Of a stretch of DNA of 64,000 nt, positions 51,988 through 61,883 are shown one piece after another. The notes beneath the pieces are model-generated. The model searched no databases. It had not been told where the DNA came from and was given only the letters and a program-made list of their open reading frames with translations. The stretch's first letter is position 1; each line of letters begins with the position of its first letter. Made by a program: the position numbers and the translations under genes. The stretch comes from CAVZZV01 sp963779845 (GTDB lineage: Bacteria > Bacteroidota > Bacteroidia > Bacteroidales > GCA-2748055): assembly GCA_963779845.1 (NCBI GenBank), contig CAVZZV010000001.1, positions 1 to 64,000 of the forward strand, given 5' to 3'.

Positions 51988-53292
51988 ATGAAACGTTTAT
52001 TATCAATTGCACTGGTTTTCTGTGGCCTGATATCAAGTTCGATGGCTCAGGATGTCTTATTGCTTAATTACAGCACGCTCGAAAAAAAACTTGAAAAAAG
52101 TAACGATCAAATTAATAACAGTAAAAAAGGAAGCGATGCAAAAACCTGGTTTAACCGGGGAAAACTCATGCAGGATATCTTCAATCTTGACCTGGAGAAT
52201 ATTTATGATGGCATTGCCCCCAACATGGTAAAGCTTTATTATAAAGATCCTACCAGCTCGGAAACCAATGAAGAGGGCCTTCAGGTAGATACTTATGAAA
52301 GGATTAAGTATTATTATGACAACGGGAAATTTGTTCGGTTTGAAAGGCTTAAGTCCGTAACAGATGACCCTCTGGATAAAGCTTTTGAGGCCTATAAAAA
52401 AGCGCTCCAATACGATCAGAAGGGGAAATATGAAGATAAAATCAAGGATCAGTTGGAAATCCTTAAAAACCAGTATAAAAGGGAAGGAATAAATCAATAC
52501 TATCTTGAAAACAAAAAAGCAGGCCTTGAGGCAATGATGATGGTAAACGAGATTAACCAGATGGATATGTTTGAAGGAACAATAGATACCCTCATGGTTC
52601 AATACTCCGGGATAATTGCAAGGGAAATAGGGGACTATGAGACTGCCATTGAATCCTACAAAAAACTTGTCGATATGAATTATGGTGGACCATCTACCTA
52701 TCTTACCATTAAAAATGATTATCTCGAAATGGGCGATTCGGCTCAGGCTATCAACATTATGAAAGAGGCTTTTGACAAGTATCCGGATACTTTGAGCATC
52801 GTTGCTAATCTGGTAGATTTATATGTAAGAACAAAGCAATTTAATACAGGTTTGGAAGCTATTGATGAGGCTCTGCAGAAGAATCCAAATAAGGGAGAAC
52901 TTTATTATTGGAAAGGGAGACTTCTGTTGAATCTTGCTGAAGACGGCAGTGTTGATCAGGCTTTGAAGGTTTATCAAACGGCTGTTGAGAAGAATCCTGA
53001 TTTGTATTATGTCTATTATGATATGGGCTTTATCTATTTCCTTCAGGGACAGGATTTGTTCAATCAGGCGGGATTGGAACGGGATGCCGCGGCAAGAAAG
53101 CAAATCAATGAACTGGCAACTGAAAAATATAATGAAGCCATTCCCATGCTGGAAAAGGCAGTTGATTTGAATTCCGAGAACCCTGAAATAAAAAAGGAAT
53201 CCCTCGATGTTTTGAAAAGGATCTACTATAAGCTTCAGATGGACGAGAAATACAAAAATATTACGAATGAAATAGATAATCTTAATAAATAA
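51988..53292 (+). CDS. exported tetratricopeptide repeat protein
   Basis: 434 residues. A signal peptide (LLSIALVFCGLISSSMAQ), then several TPR helices: DYETAIESYKKLVDMNYGGP, DSAQAINIMKEAFDKYPDTL, FNTGLEAIDEALQKNPNKGE and VDQALKVYQTAVEKNPDLYY. It is probably a periplasmic scaffold of unknown partner. It starts 86 bases after gyrA and ends at a good terminator. Confidence 0.82.
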   Translation: MKRLLSIALVFCGLISSSMAQDVLLLNYSTLEKKLEKSNDQINNSKKGSDAKTWFNRGKLMQDIFNLDLENIYDGIAPNMVKLYYKDPTSSETNEEGLQVDTYERIKYYYDNGKFVRFERLKSVTDDPLDKAFEAYKKALQYDQKGKYEDKIKDQLEILKNQYKREGINQYYLENKKAGLEAMMMVNEINQMDMFEGTIDTLMVQYSGIIAREIGDYETAIESYKKLVDMNYGGPSTYLTIKNDYLEMGDSAQAINIMKEAFDKYPDTLSIVANLVDLYVRTKQFNTGLEAIDEALQKNPNKGELYYWKGRLLLNLAEDGSVDQALKVYQTAVEKNPDLYYVYYDMGFIYFLQGQDLFNQAGLERDAAARKQINELATEKYNEAIPMLEKAVDLNSENPEIKKESLDVLKRIYYKLQMDEKYKNITNEIDNLNK

Positions 53293-53311
53293 ATTCGAAA
53301 ATATTAAGTCT

Positions 53312-53344
53312 AAAAGGGATTACGAAAGTTTTCCCTTTTTTTTG
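53312..53344 (+). terminator. Rho-independent terminator after the TPR gene
   Basis: AAAAGGGA and TCCCTTTT form an 8-bp stem around a 12-base loop, continuing into a T run. Twenty bases after the TPR stop. Confidence 0.75.
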
Positions 53345-53378
53345 TTTTTCCTTTTCGACGGGAGAGGGCTGATTTCTT

Positions 53379-53415
53379 ATTTTCGAATTTATTCACGATT
53401 TTCGAATTTATTCAC
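53379..53415 (+). repeat. two-copy tandem repeat, 19-bp period
   Basis: ATTTTCGAATTTATTCAC occurs twice in a row with one base between. Not linked to any gene; it lies between converging genes. Confidence 0.6.
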
Positions 53416-53554
53416 CTAATAACTTTATCGAAAGAGTGCAGGGAATTTTCTATTTAACATAATATTAATTATGGTACAATATACTTTAATCATTTTGGCA
53501 ATTAGATCATCCGGAAAAGGCTGATATGGTTTTCCTAACCCCACGATACTTACT

Positions 53555-55447
53555 TCAATCCTGATTCCGCTCATCCAGTTCCATCCATCTCTCAGCCTTT
53601 TCATCAATGAGTCTCATGATCTCTCCGATACGTTGCGAGGCATTATCAAGCTTTTGATAATCATTTTCACCAGAGCTTAATATCCCTTCAAGCTTCTTTT
53701 TCTCCATCTCAAGGTTTTCAATTTCTGAACCCAGTGCCTTATATTCTCTTTTTTCATTGAAACTTAACTTTTTAGGGTCACCGGATCGATTGACCATTGA
53801 GGGTTGAGAAGCTGAAGAATTGGATGCAGTATTTTTTGTTTCTTCTGCCTGCTTGTCCAACTCCATTTTATAATCGGAATAATTGCCATAATAGTCCCTA
53901 ACTTTCCCGTTTCCTTCAAATATAAAGAGGTGGTCGACCAATCGGTCAAGAAAATACCTGTCATGGGAAACCAGGATAAGACAACCACCAAAACCGGAAA
54001 GAAATTCCTCCAAACGTTCGAGTGTAAGGATATCCAAATCGTTGGTAGGTTCATCAAGAATGAGAAAATTCGGATTTTTCATTAAGACCGTAAGCAGATG
54101 TAACCTTCTTTTTTCGCCCCCGCTAAGTTTGGAGACGAATGTATACTGCATTTCCGGGGGAAAAAGAAAAAACTGAAGGAATTGTGAAGCGGAAAGCCGG
54201 GACCCGGGAGCCGTTTCGATAACTTCTGCGATATCGGTTACAACTTCAATCACTCTTTTATCTTCCTGTAATGAAATCCCTTCCTGGGTAAAATATCCAT
54301 AGGCTATTGTCTCTCCTGTCACGATGGATCCTGAATCTGATTCTAATCTTCCGGTGATAAGGTTAAGAAAGCTGGTTTTCCCGCTTCCATTCCCTCCGAT
54401 AATCCCAAGCCTCTCCCCTTTCGAAAAGGTATAGTTAAAGCCTGAAAGTAAAGATATGGAACCAAAAGATTTACTTATATTCTTGATTTCTAATATCTTA
54501 TCTCCCAAACGTTGCATATTTATGTTGAGATTTATATCTTTCTCGTTTCTTCTCACCGATGCCCGCTCCCTGGTTTTATAATAGGCATCAATCCTGCTTT
54601 TGGATTTGCCAGTCCGGGCTTTTGGCATTCGGTTGATCCATTCCGTTTCATGGCGCACAAATTTAGAAGCCCTGTCTGTTTCAGTCTGAAAGGTGTTCAG
54701 TCGTTCTTCTTTTTTGCGCAGAAAATATTCAAAATTCCCGTTATGAATAAACAGTTCCCGGTAACTTATTTCAAATATCTGCCTGCATATCCTGTCCAGG
54801 AAATAGCGGTCATGGGTCACCATGAGAAAAGTAATGCCGGGTTGGGACAGATAATTTTCCAACCATTCTATCATATTTATATCCAAATGGTTTGTAGGCT
54901 CATCCAATAAAAGTATATCGGGTTTATCGATCAACACCATCGATAGGGCGAGCCTTTTTCTTTGCCCACCGGATAAACTTCCGATTTTTTGATCAGGATT
55001 AAAAATATTGAACCTGTTAAGCATCTCCATCATTCTCCGTTCAAAATCCCATCCCTCATAATGATCCATCATCGTGGTCCATTTATTTAAATGGGCAAGG
55101 TTTTGGCTTGAGCTGGAATGGCTATGGTCCGTTAAGGCTTTATTGTACTCTGAAATGATATTTACAATCCTGAGGGTGTTATCAGATATTATCTCCCTGA
55201 TGGTAAGAGATGGATTCATCTCGGGTTCCTGTTCAAGGAGTGCAATTTTAATTCCGTCCCGCAGAGCCACCTGGCCCTCAGAGGGACTATCCTTACCGGC
55301 AAGGATCCGCAATAAGCTGGTCTTCCCGGTCCCGTTGGCAGCTATTAGGGCAATCTTATCATTTTTGGCAAGACCAAAACTCAGATTTTGAAAAAGTACC
55401 CGTTCCCCAAAGTTCTTCCCGACGTTCTCGGCTGATAAATAGTTCAT
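53555..55447 (-). CDS. ABC-F family ATPase (Uup/EttA-like)
   Basis: 630 residues, two ATP-binding cassettes without membrane segments. Cassette 1: NGTGKTSLL, LSGGQRKRLAL, LLLDEPTNHLD. Cassette 2: GNGSGKTSFLNL, LSGGEKRRLHLL, LDEPTNDLD. A linker of basic helices joins them (about residues 240-300) and a C-terminal coiled coil follows (LGSEIENLEMEKKKLEGIL), as in Uup. ABC-F proteins act on ribosomes or branched DNA. A -7 box TATATTTG lies at 55464-55471 on this strand. Confidence 0.92.
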   Translation of the reverse strand: MNYLSAENVGKNFGERVLFQNLSFGLAKNDKIALIAANGTGKTSLLRILAGKDSPSEGQVALRDGIKIALLEQEPEMNPSLTIREIISDNTLRIVNIISEYNKALTDHSHSSSSQNLAHLNKWTTMMDHYEGWDFERRMMEMLNRFNIFNPDQKIGSLSGGQRKRLALSMVLIDKPDILLLDEPTNHLDINMIEWLENYLSQPGITFLMVTHDRYFLDRICRQIFEISYRELFIHNGNFEYFLRKKEERLNTFQTETDRASKFVRHETEWINRMPKARTGKSKSRIDAYYKTRERASVRRNEKDINLNINMQRLGDKILEIKNISKSFGSISLLSGFNYTFSKGERLGIIGGNGSGKTSFLNLITGRLESDSGSIVTGETIAYGYFTQEGISLQEDKRVIEVVTDIAEVIETAPGSRLSASQFLQFFLFPPEMQYTFVSKLSGGEKRRLHLLTVLMKNPNFLILDEPTNDLDILTLERLEEFLSGFGGCLILVSHDRYFLDRLVDHLFIFEGNGKVRDYYGNYSDYKMELDKQAEETKNTASNSSASQPSMVNRSGDPKKLSFNEKREYKALGSEIENLEMEKKKLEGILSSGENDYQKLDNASQRIGEIMRLIDEKAERWMELDERNQD

Positions 55448-55579
55448 CCTTTTAAAAAAAATACAAATATAATAGGGTTGACCCTTATCCGATAATCAAA
55501 TTGTTCACTTATGATCCCGCAATTTATAAACACATGGTTTTTTTGAGTTTTGTCAATTCAAAAGGAAATAAATCAAAGA

Positions 55580-56494
55580 TTATTTTTTTGGATCAGGGAT
55601 TTGAATCTGTTGTCCTTCAAGCTTTATCCGGATAGGCTTAACCGGATCGTAGTTTTTAAGCTCCATGATATTTGCCGGAAGGGCAAAGCCATCTTTGACC
55701 AGCATATGCAGGACCTGGCGCATCACTTCTGATTTAAGGAGAATGGTGGAACCTTCGAAATTTTTATTATCAGTCCAGTAATATACCTGAATATTTACCG
55801 TATTTGGGCCAAAATCATTGATTAGCACAAAGGGTTGAAGTTCATCACGTTTTTCGATCATCGGAATTTTATTGAGCATTTCCGTAATTTTTTTAAACAC
55901 AGAAATCATATCCGTTCCGTAATCAATTCCCACGATAAAACTATGACGCATCAGTCCATCCCGGGTATAATTCACCAATTGATTTTTCATCAACATGGCA
56001 TTCGGGATAAAAATATCCTTCCCGTCGTAAGTCCTGATGTGTGTATTTCTAAGGTTTAAGGCCCTCACAGTGCCTAATGTACCGCTTGCTTCTATGACAT
56101 CTCCCATCCCAAATGGACGACTAAAAGCGAGAAAAAAACCAGCCAAAAAATTTTCTCCAATATCCTTGAAAGCCAATCCAATAATGAGGGCCGATACACC
56201 TGCACCAGCAAGTAAACCCCCGGCCATTGTGCCCAGGCCTATCTGATTTAAAAAAATAATGAGTCCAAAGATGACAAAAAGCGTGAGTATGGTCCTTGAT
56301 ATAAAGTTTACCAATAGTTTATCGCCTACTTTTTTATGCAAGTAGGAACTGAGCAATCTCTTAGCCAAAATGCCGATAAACAGGATGAACAGAAACAGAA
56401 CCAGCCCAATGATAATTTTTGGAAGTGCGGCTATAAAGTTCTCCCAATAGGAATTTAATGCTTCCCGAAAACGTGTTTCAAAATCATTGACCAT
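55580..56494 (-). CDS. MscS-family mechanosensitive channel
   Basis: 304 residues. Three N-terminal membrane helices, the last being the glycine/alanine-rich pore helix (GGLLAGAGVSALIIGLAFKD), followed by the beta domain (PFGMGDVIEASGTLGTVRALNLRNT) and a cytoplasmic alpha/beta domain (RHSFIVGIDYGTDM). It opens on membrane tension during osmotic downshift. Length equals the small MscS type. Confidence 0.93.
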   Translation of the reverse strand: MVNDFETRFREALNSYWENFIAALPKIIIGLVLFLFILFIGILAKRLLSSYLHKKVGDKLLVNFISRTILTLFVIFGLIIFLNQIGLGTMAGGLLAGAGVSALIIGLAFKDIGENFLAGFFLAFSRPFGMGDVIEASGTLGTVRALNLRNTHIRTYDGKDIFIPNAMLMKNQLVNYTRDGLMRHSFIVGIDYGTDMISVFKKITEMLNKIPMIEKRDELQPFVLINDFGPNTVNIQVYYWTDNKNFEGSTILLKSEVMRQVLHMLVKDGFALPANIMELKNYDPVKPIRIKLEGQQIQIPDPKK

Positions 56495-56696
56495 AATAAT
56501 AATACTTTCGTGCGGTTAAATTACAAACAAGTATCTATCAATTTTAGTTTGATCCGGAGTGGATTTCATATCAAACAATTCATTGATTGCGAAGTCTGTT
56601 GCAATCCAATCAGCATCAACTTTTTGGTTGAAAACAATGAATTAAGCTATTTTGAGGCAATAAGGGTTGAGCAATGAGGGCCCCAATCTGGAAGAA

Positions 56697-58460
56697 TTAG
56701 GGAATTTTTCGCATTCGTATGCTCTTCGGTGTAATTTCCAGATATTCATCATCCCCAATGTATTCCATCGCCTCTTCGAGAGAAAAAATGATTTTTGGTG
56801 TAATTCTCGCCGCTTCATCGGTGCCGGAGGCACGGATATTAGTCAGTTTTTTGGCCTTCGTTATGTTAACCTCAAGGTCGTTGTCCCTGGTATGTTCACC
56901 AATAACCTGTCCTTTATATACCAATTCTCCCGGATCAATAAAGAACTTCCCTCTGTCCTGCAACCGATCAATTGAAAAGGCAAGGGCAGTTCCTGTCTCA
57001 GAAGATACCAGGCTTCCATTAAATCGGTCCGGGATATTTTCCTTAATGACAGCATAGCCATTAAACCGATGGGTCATAACTGCTTCCCCGGCACTAATGG
57101 TAAGCAAAACATTCCTGAGTCCGATCAGTCCACGGGAGGGTATATAAAACTCGAGGTGCTGCAGATCGCCCTTTGGTTCCATCCTCAACAATTCCCCTTT
57201 TCTCCGGGTAACCTGATCAATAACCTTTCCCCCATATTCCTCAGGAAGATCTATGACCAGGGTTTCGTATGGTTCACATCTAATCCCGTCAATTTCCCTG
57301 ATTATTACTTTAGGTTTGCCCACCTGAAGTTCGTACCCTTCCCTTCTCATGGTTTCCAGCAGAATGGAAAGGTGCAGGACCCCACGACCATATACCATAA
57401 ACCGGTCTTCCGACCCGGTTTCTTCGACCTTGAGGGCAAGATTTTTTTCAGTTTCCTTCATTAAGCGATCCCGAAGATGCCGAGAAGTCACAAATTTCCC
57501 CTCCTTCCCGAAAAAGGGTGAATTGTTAATAAGGAATAGCATGCTCATCGTGGGCTCGTCAATGGAGATCCGGGGAAGCGGTTCTGGGGATAAGGCGTCG
57601 GCCATAGTATCCCCTATTTCGAAATCCTCTATTCCAACAATCGCGCATATATCCCCACTACGCACTTTTTTTGCCCTTTCCCTTCCCAGCCCTTCAAATA
57701 CATACAACTCTTTGATCCTCACCTTTTTCCTCACGCCTGCTTTTTTGCAGAGGATATAATCTAATCCCTCTTCAATATCACCACGGAATACCCTGCCAAT
57801 GGCAATCCTGCCCACGTAACTGGAAAAATCAAGGGAAGCGATTTGCATTTGGGTTGTCCCTTCTATGTAAGGGGCCTCAGGTATCTCCTCCAGAATAGTA
57901 TCCAGAAGAGGTGTGATATTGGTTCCGGGATTTTTCCAGTCTCGGCTCATCCAGCCTTGTTTGGCGGAACCGAAAATAGTTTGAAAATTAAGCTGATCGT
58001 CCGTAGCATCGAGATTGAACATCAGTTCGAAAACATCCTGTTGTGCATCTTCAGGCCGACAGTTCTCTTTGTCCACCTTGTTCACTACCAAAATTGGTTT
58101 AATTCCCAATTCTACAGCTTTTCCCAAAACAAATCGGGTTTGCGGCATTGGGCCTTCAAAGGCATCTACCAAAAGAAGGACCCCATCAGCCATCTTGAGC
58201 ACCCTCTCAACTTCTCCACCAAAGTCAGCATGGCCGGGAGTATCGATAATATTGATCTTCACCCCTTTATAGCGCACTGAAACATTCTTGGACAAAATAG
58301 TTATGCCCCTCTCCCGTTCCAGGTCATTGCTATCAAGGATAAGATCCCCTGCAGGAATCCTGCTGTCGAGCGTTTTACACTCATAGATGATCTTATCTAC
58401 CAGGGTCGTCTTGCCATGGTCAACGTGAGCGATTATCGCGATATTTCTTATTGATTGCAT
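56697..58460 (-). CDS. typA: ribosome-associated translational GTPase TypA/BipA
   Basis: 587 residues, nearly full family length. GTPase domain with AHVDHGKTTLVDK, RGITILSKN, DTPGHADFGGEV and NKVDKENCRP; then EF-G-like beta-barrel and domain V and the TypA-specific C-terminal domain ending TPKSIRMRKIP. It is a stress-linked ribosome-binding GTPase. The nearest -7 box on this strand is TACTTTTG at 58597-58604, implying a long leader of about 130 bases. Confidence 0.96.
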   Translation of the reverse strand: MQSIRNIAIIAHVDHGKTTLVDKIIYECKTLDSRIPAGDLILDSNDLERERGITILSKNVSVRYKGVKINIIDTPGHADFGGEVERVLKMADGVLLLVDAFEGPMPQTRFVLGKAVELGIKPILVVNKVDKENCRPEDAQQDVFELMFNLDATDDQLNFQTIFGSAKQGWMSRDWKNPGTNITPLLDTILEEIPEAPYIEGTTQMQIASLDFSSYVGRIAIGRVFRGDIEEGLDYILCKKAGVRKKVRIKELYVFEGLGRERAKKVRSGDICAIVGIEDFEIGDTMADALSPEPLPRISIDEPTMSMLFLINNSPFFGKEGKFVTSRHLRDRLMKETEKNLALKVEETGSEDRFMVYGRGVLHLSILLETMRREGYELQVGKPKVIIREIDGIRCEPYETLVIDLPEEYGGKVIDQVTRRKGELLRMEPKGDLQHLEFYIPSRGLIGLRNVLLTISAGEAVMTHRFNGYAVIKENIPDRFNGSLVSSETGTALAFSIDRLQDRGKFFIDPGELVYKGQVIGEHTRDNDLEVNITKAKKLTNIRASGTDEAARITPKIIFSLEEAMEYIGDDEYLEITPKSIRMRKIP

Positions 58461-58655
58461 TAAAAGATATGATTCTTACCGAAAATTGTGCAGGATGCGT
58501 ATTAAATACAAATAAAAACCCACTATACAGGGTCAAATATTTTAATAAATTGCGATGATACCGTAATCAATTTCGGATAATTTGTTAATTGGAGTGCAAA
58601 AGTAAGATAGTTTAGAGATAAACAGGCAGGTATGGGAATAAATCTTTCTTTAATC

Positions 58656-59276
58656 TTACTGTTCTTTCAATAATTTACTGAAATCCTGTTTGAATTTTTT
58701 TATTTTGGGCTTAATTACATATGAACAATAGGCCTGATCAGGGTTCTTTTTGAAATAATCCTGATGATAGTCTTCCGCAACGAAAAAGTTTTTAAAGGGA
58801 ACAACCTGGGTCACAATTTTATTATCGAAGCTCCCCGAGCTGTTGAGGGAATCTATCATTTCCTGAGAAATCATTTTTTGTTTTTCATTATGGTAAAAAA
58901 TAACCGATCGGTATTGGGTCCCCACATCTGCTCCCTGTCGGTTTAAAGAGGTAGGATCGTGAACTTTAAAAAATATCTTCAGGATTTCAGAAAAACTTAT
59001 TTTGTCCGGATCAAAACTAATCTGTACCGCTTCAGCATGACCGGTCCGTCCGGTAGTAACTTCCTTGTAGGAGGGATTAATTATATCTCCTCCGGAATAT
59101 CCTGAAACCACATTTGTAACACCTTCTACCTCCTCAAATACAGCTTCTGTACACCAGAAGCAACCTCCGCCAATTGTGGCAATGCTCGTTAAATCGTTCA
59201 TGTTCGTGCTGTTTTGCGCTGATAAAAAATAACTCAGCAAAAGGATGGATCCTGTTAAAAATAATCTTCGCATCAT
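58656..59276 (-). CDS. msrA: peptide-methionine (S)-S-oxide reductase, exported
   Basis: 206 residues. A signal peptide (RRLFLTGSILLLSYFLSAQ) is followed by a complete MsrA domain with the catalytic GCFWCTEAVFEEVEGV motif, YRSVIFYHNEKQ and a long C-terminal YFKKNPDQAYCSYVIKPK. It repairs S-methionine sulfoxide, here presumably in the periplasm. Confidence 0.95.
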   Translation of the reverse strand: MMRRLFLTGSILLLSYFLSAQNSTNMNDLTSIATIGGGCFWCTEAVFEEVEGVTNVVSGYSGGDIINPSYKEVTTGRTGHAEAVQISFDPDKISFSEILKIFFKVHDPTSLNRQGADVGTQYRSVIFYHNEKQKMISQEMIDSLNSSGSFDNKIVTQVVPFKNFFVAEDYHQDYFKKNPDQAYCSYVIKPKIKKFKQDFSKLLKEQ

Positions 59277-59341
59277 TACCTTAACCTATTACATTCGCTC
59301 TATTAACAGTTAAGAATGTGTTTTGTTTGAAGAAAGGTTAC

Positions 59342-59641
59342 TCAGGAATTATGCTTTTTTAATAAAGTAGAAACGATAAACCGGAATTCCTCAATAATAT
59401 CTCCGGATGAAATATCTTTACCTGCCTTGTTGTACCAGTAGGCTGCATTTGTAACATCCCCTTCCTTGCGGTGAAGGTAAGCATGTACCCAGGCGGCGTC
59501 CCGACCCTCAAGGTTTTGTAACATGTCGTGGGCTTTATTCCAGTCACCCTTCCTTTCCCACCATAACGCTTTTAACGCCTCATGAAAATCAGAGGGAGGC
59601 TGTCCCATATCCAGTGTGAAATTAAAAGAATTATAATCCAT
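59342..59641 (-). CDS. conserved hypothetical protein, 99 residues
   Basis: A small soluble protein with two tryptophan-rich, TPR-like helix pairs (EALKALWWERKGDWNKAHDM; WVHAYLHRKEGDVTNAAYWY). Proteins of this pattern occur singly in many bacteria; the function is unknown to me. Located between msrA and pyrD on the same strand. Confidence 0.65.
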   Translation of the reverse strand: MDYNSFNFTLDMGQPPSDFHEALKALWWERKGDWNKAHDMLQNLEGRDAAWVHAYLHRKEGDVTNAAYWYNKAGKDISSGDIIEEFRFIVSTLLKKHNS

Positions 59642-59746
59642 TTTATCTGAGGTTTATTTGATGGTTGTCGGTAAAGTTGTACCTTCATTTCAGGTTAAAG
59701 GACAGAGACCTTGTATGTAAAGATACGAAATAATTGAATGAAGTAT

Positions 59747-60775
59747 TCAATCAAGAAGAGTTTTCAAGATTCTTTTAATGAAACATGGGCCTTCATAAAT
59801 GAAACCGGTATAAATCTGAATGAGGTCAGCCCCTGCTTCGATTTTTTGCCTGGCATCCCGGACAGACATTATCCCTCCTACCCCGATGACAGGAAAGGCA
59901 TTGCCCGACTTTTTCTTAATGTACCGGATCATTTCTGTAGATCTTGTTGAGATAGGAAGACCTGAAAGCCCACCATTGCCGATTGAATCCACTCTAGACT
60001 TCGAAGTCTTAAGGTTTGATCTTAAAACGGTCGTGTTGGTCGCGACTATCCCGTCTATTCCGTTTTTCATGACCATATCAATTGTTGCGTCCAATTGAAG
60101 CTTATTTAGATCCGGGGAGATTTTTAACAGGATAGGACGGTAAACTTCATGGACCTTTCTCAAAGAAACTAGGCGGTTAAGGATAACTTCCAACATTTTC
60201 TGATCCTGCAGTTCCTTTAAGTCAGAAATGTTGGGACAACTCACGTTCACAACAAAATAATCAATATAGTCGTATAAGCGTAAAAAACAAAATTCATAAT
60301 CGTTTACAGCAAGAGAATTAGGCGTCAGGGTATTTTTCCCAATATTTCCCCCTACGATTATTCCTGATTTTCGTTTTTTAAGATTTTCTATCGCCTGATC
60401 AACTCCTATATTATTGAAACCCATTCGATTGATTAAAGCCTTGTCTTTTGGAAGCCTGAAACTTCTGGGTTTCGGATTGCCATCTTGAGGTTTAGGGGTA
60501 ATCGTACCGATTTCTATAAAGCCAAACCCGAAATTTTTAAACTCATTGATAACAGAGGCATTCTTATCGAATCCAGCTGCAAGGCCCACAGGATTTGAAA
60601 ATTCAAGGCCGAAGATCTCCCTCTTTAATGCGGGATGGGAGAAACAAAAAAGAAGGCGTAAGAAATATGATCCCCCGGGAATAAAACTAAAAATCTTCAC
60701 AGACGCAACGACAAAATGGTGTACCCTCTCCGGGGCTAGCAAGAACATTATCGGTCGTAAGAAATGTTTGTACAT
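59747..60775 (-). CDS. pyrD: quinone-dependent dihydroorotate dehydrogenase (class 2)
   Basis: 342 residues. The N-terminal membrane-associating helices (KHFLRPIMFLLAPERVHHFV) mark the class 2 enzyme. The barrel has GLAAGFDKNA, EIGTITPKPQDGNPKPR, NRMGFNN, VNVSCPN with the catalytic Ser, and the FMN-phosphate region VGGIMSVRDA. It oxidises dihydroorotate to orotate and passes electrons to quinone in pyrimidine synthesis. Confidence 0.96.
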   Translation of the reverse strand: MYKHFLRPIMFLLAPERVHHFVVASVKIFSFIPGGSYFLRLLFCFSHPALKREIFGLEFSNPVGLAAGFDKNASVINEFKNFGFGFIEIGTITPKPQDGNPKPRSFRLPKDKALINRMGFNNIGVDQAIENLKKRKSGIIVGGNIGKNTLTPNSLAVNDYEFCFLRLYDYIDYFVVNVSCPNISDLKELQDQKMLEVILNRLVSLRKVHEVYRPILLKISPDLNKLQLDATIDMVMKNGIDGIVATNTTVLRSNLKTSKSRVDSIGNGGLSGLPISTRSTEMIRYIKKKSGNAFPVIGVGGIMSVRDARQKIEAGADLIQIYTGFIYEGPCFIKRILKTLLD

Positions 60776-60808
60776 GAATATTTTTCACAAAGATAAGGAA
60801 GAATGCTT

Positions 60809-61276
60809 TTATTCTTCCAAATATCGTTTAAATCTCCCTTTTTTGTAAAATATAATAACTTGTTCCACCTCCGCATCCTCCATAGTTCCTAATTGTTTAC
60901 CATTGTAAACTTCATCTTCCATTCCTGTCTCATTCTTTGAAACAGCTTTCATTTCAAGCTCTTGATCCTTGGTACTATTGACAGTTATTTGCGTATCATG
61001 TTGGAAGTCTGAAGTAACTTTTTCGAATGGTGGCGGGTTAAATAAATCAGGTTCTTTGGTGATTTCCCTGTTGAACATGCTACCGGATCCGGTAATAAGC
61101 CAGTTAATATTAATCTCAGGGAACTCGACGGCGAGTTTTTCAAAGAAATCAAAACTGGGTTTGTTTCTCCCGGATAATATATGGGATAATCCGGATCTTT
61201 GAATTCCCAGTCGTTCAGAAAACCTGGCAGGACTGAGATTAAATTCTTTTAATATAATTTCGATTCTTTCAACCAT
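60809..61276 (-). CDS. XRE-family helix-turn-helix regulator
   Basis: 155 residues. The N-terminal helix-turn-helix (SPARFSERLGIQRSGLSHIL, about residues 15-34) is followed by NKPSFDFFEKLAVEFPEINI, WLITGSG and a polar, probably flexible tail ending in a short basic helix (VIIFYKKGRFKRYLEE). A TTACAAATGTAA palindrome starts 2 bases upstream of the start codon and more copies follow, which suggests autoregulation. Confidence 0.85.
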   Translation of the reverse strand: MVERIEIILKEFNLSPARFSERLGIQRSGLSHILSGRNKPSFDFFEKLAVEFPEININWLITGSGSMFNREITKEPDLFNPPPFEKVTSDFQHDTQITVNSTKDQELEMKAVSKNETGMEDEVYNGKQLGTMEDAEVEQVIIFYKKGRFKRYLEE

Positions 61277-61277
61277 G

Positions 61278-61347
61278 TTACAAATGTAAAGAATATTCTG
61301 ATTACAATAGTAAACGTCTTGCGGTTAAATATTGATTACAATTGTAA
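61278..61347. promoter_or_regulatory. cluster of three TTACAATTGTAA-type operators
   Basis: TTACAAATGTAA (61278-61289), TTACAATAGTAA (61302-61313) and the perfect palindrome TTACAATTGTAA (61336-61347). They lie directly upstream of the XRE gene. A fourth copy is at 61781-61792. Confidence 0.6.
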
Positions 61348-61883
61348 ACTGCCTTAAAATATGTATTTATTGTTTTAACTCATGTTAGAAGGTTTACAGG
61401 TATCCACCTAATATCCATAATAAATTATACGAATTAAGTCATATTCCATTTACTTTTCAAAAAGTAGTATATAAATCTTATTACTAGTGTATTACAAATA
61501 TTATTATAAATATAGTTTTTAAACGGTATATTATAAACATATACTATAGATATATCTTATATAATACTGATATTTAATACTATATAATGAAATTATCGAT
61601 GTATTTCATTATTTTATTGAAACCTGATAGTATATTTATTAAATAAATAGATTAATTAAATATTTTATTATTCTGAAATTGTGTATATTATAATCATATA
61701 ATTTTAATTTTTTTGCTACTGAATATTTATGCAATGGATTTTGGATGTGTTCCCTGACAACTCATACTGGAAATATCTGTTTACAATTGTAATATATATG
61801 TCGGATATTAATCAAGGGGGCAACCTTTAGAAAAAATGTCTATTTTAGTGCGATAATTCCATGTTGAAATAATTTCTCTTTCG
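61348..61883. other. very AT-rich intergenic region with a distal operator
   Basis: No gene. The stretch 61380-61720 is mostly A and T with many short TATA-type runs. A perfect TTACAATTGTAA at 61781-61792 lies about 90 bases before the symporter start and could let the XRE protein control that gene too. Confidence 0.5.

Noticed and set aside
61348..61780. AT-rich region as a replication origin
   Set aside because: No DnaA-box cluster was seen and the genes around (XRE regulator, symporter) are not origin markers; the spacing of operators explains the regulatory interest.
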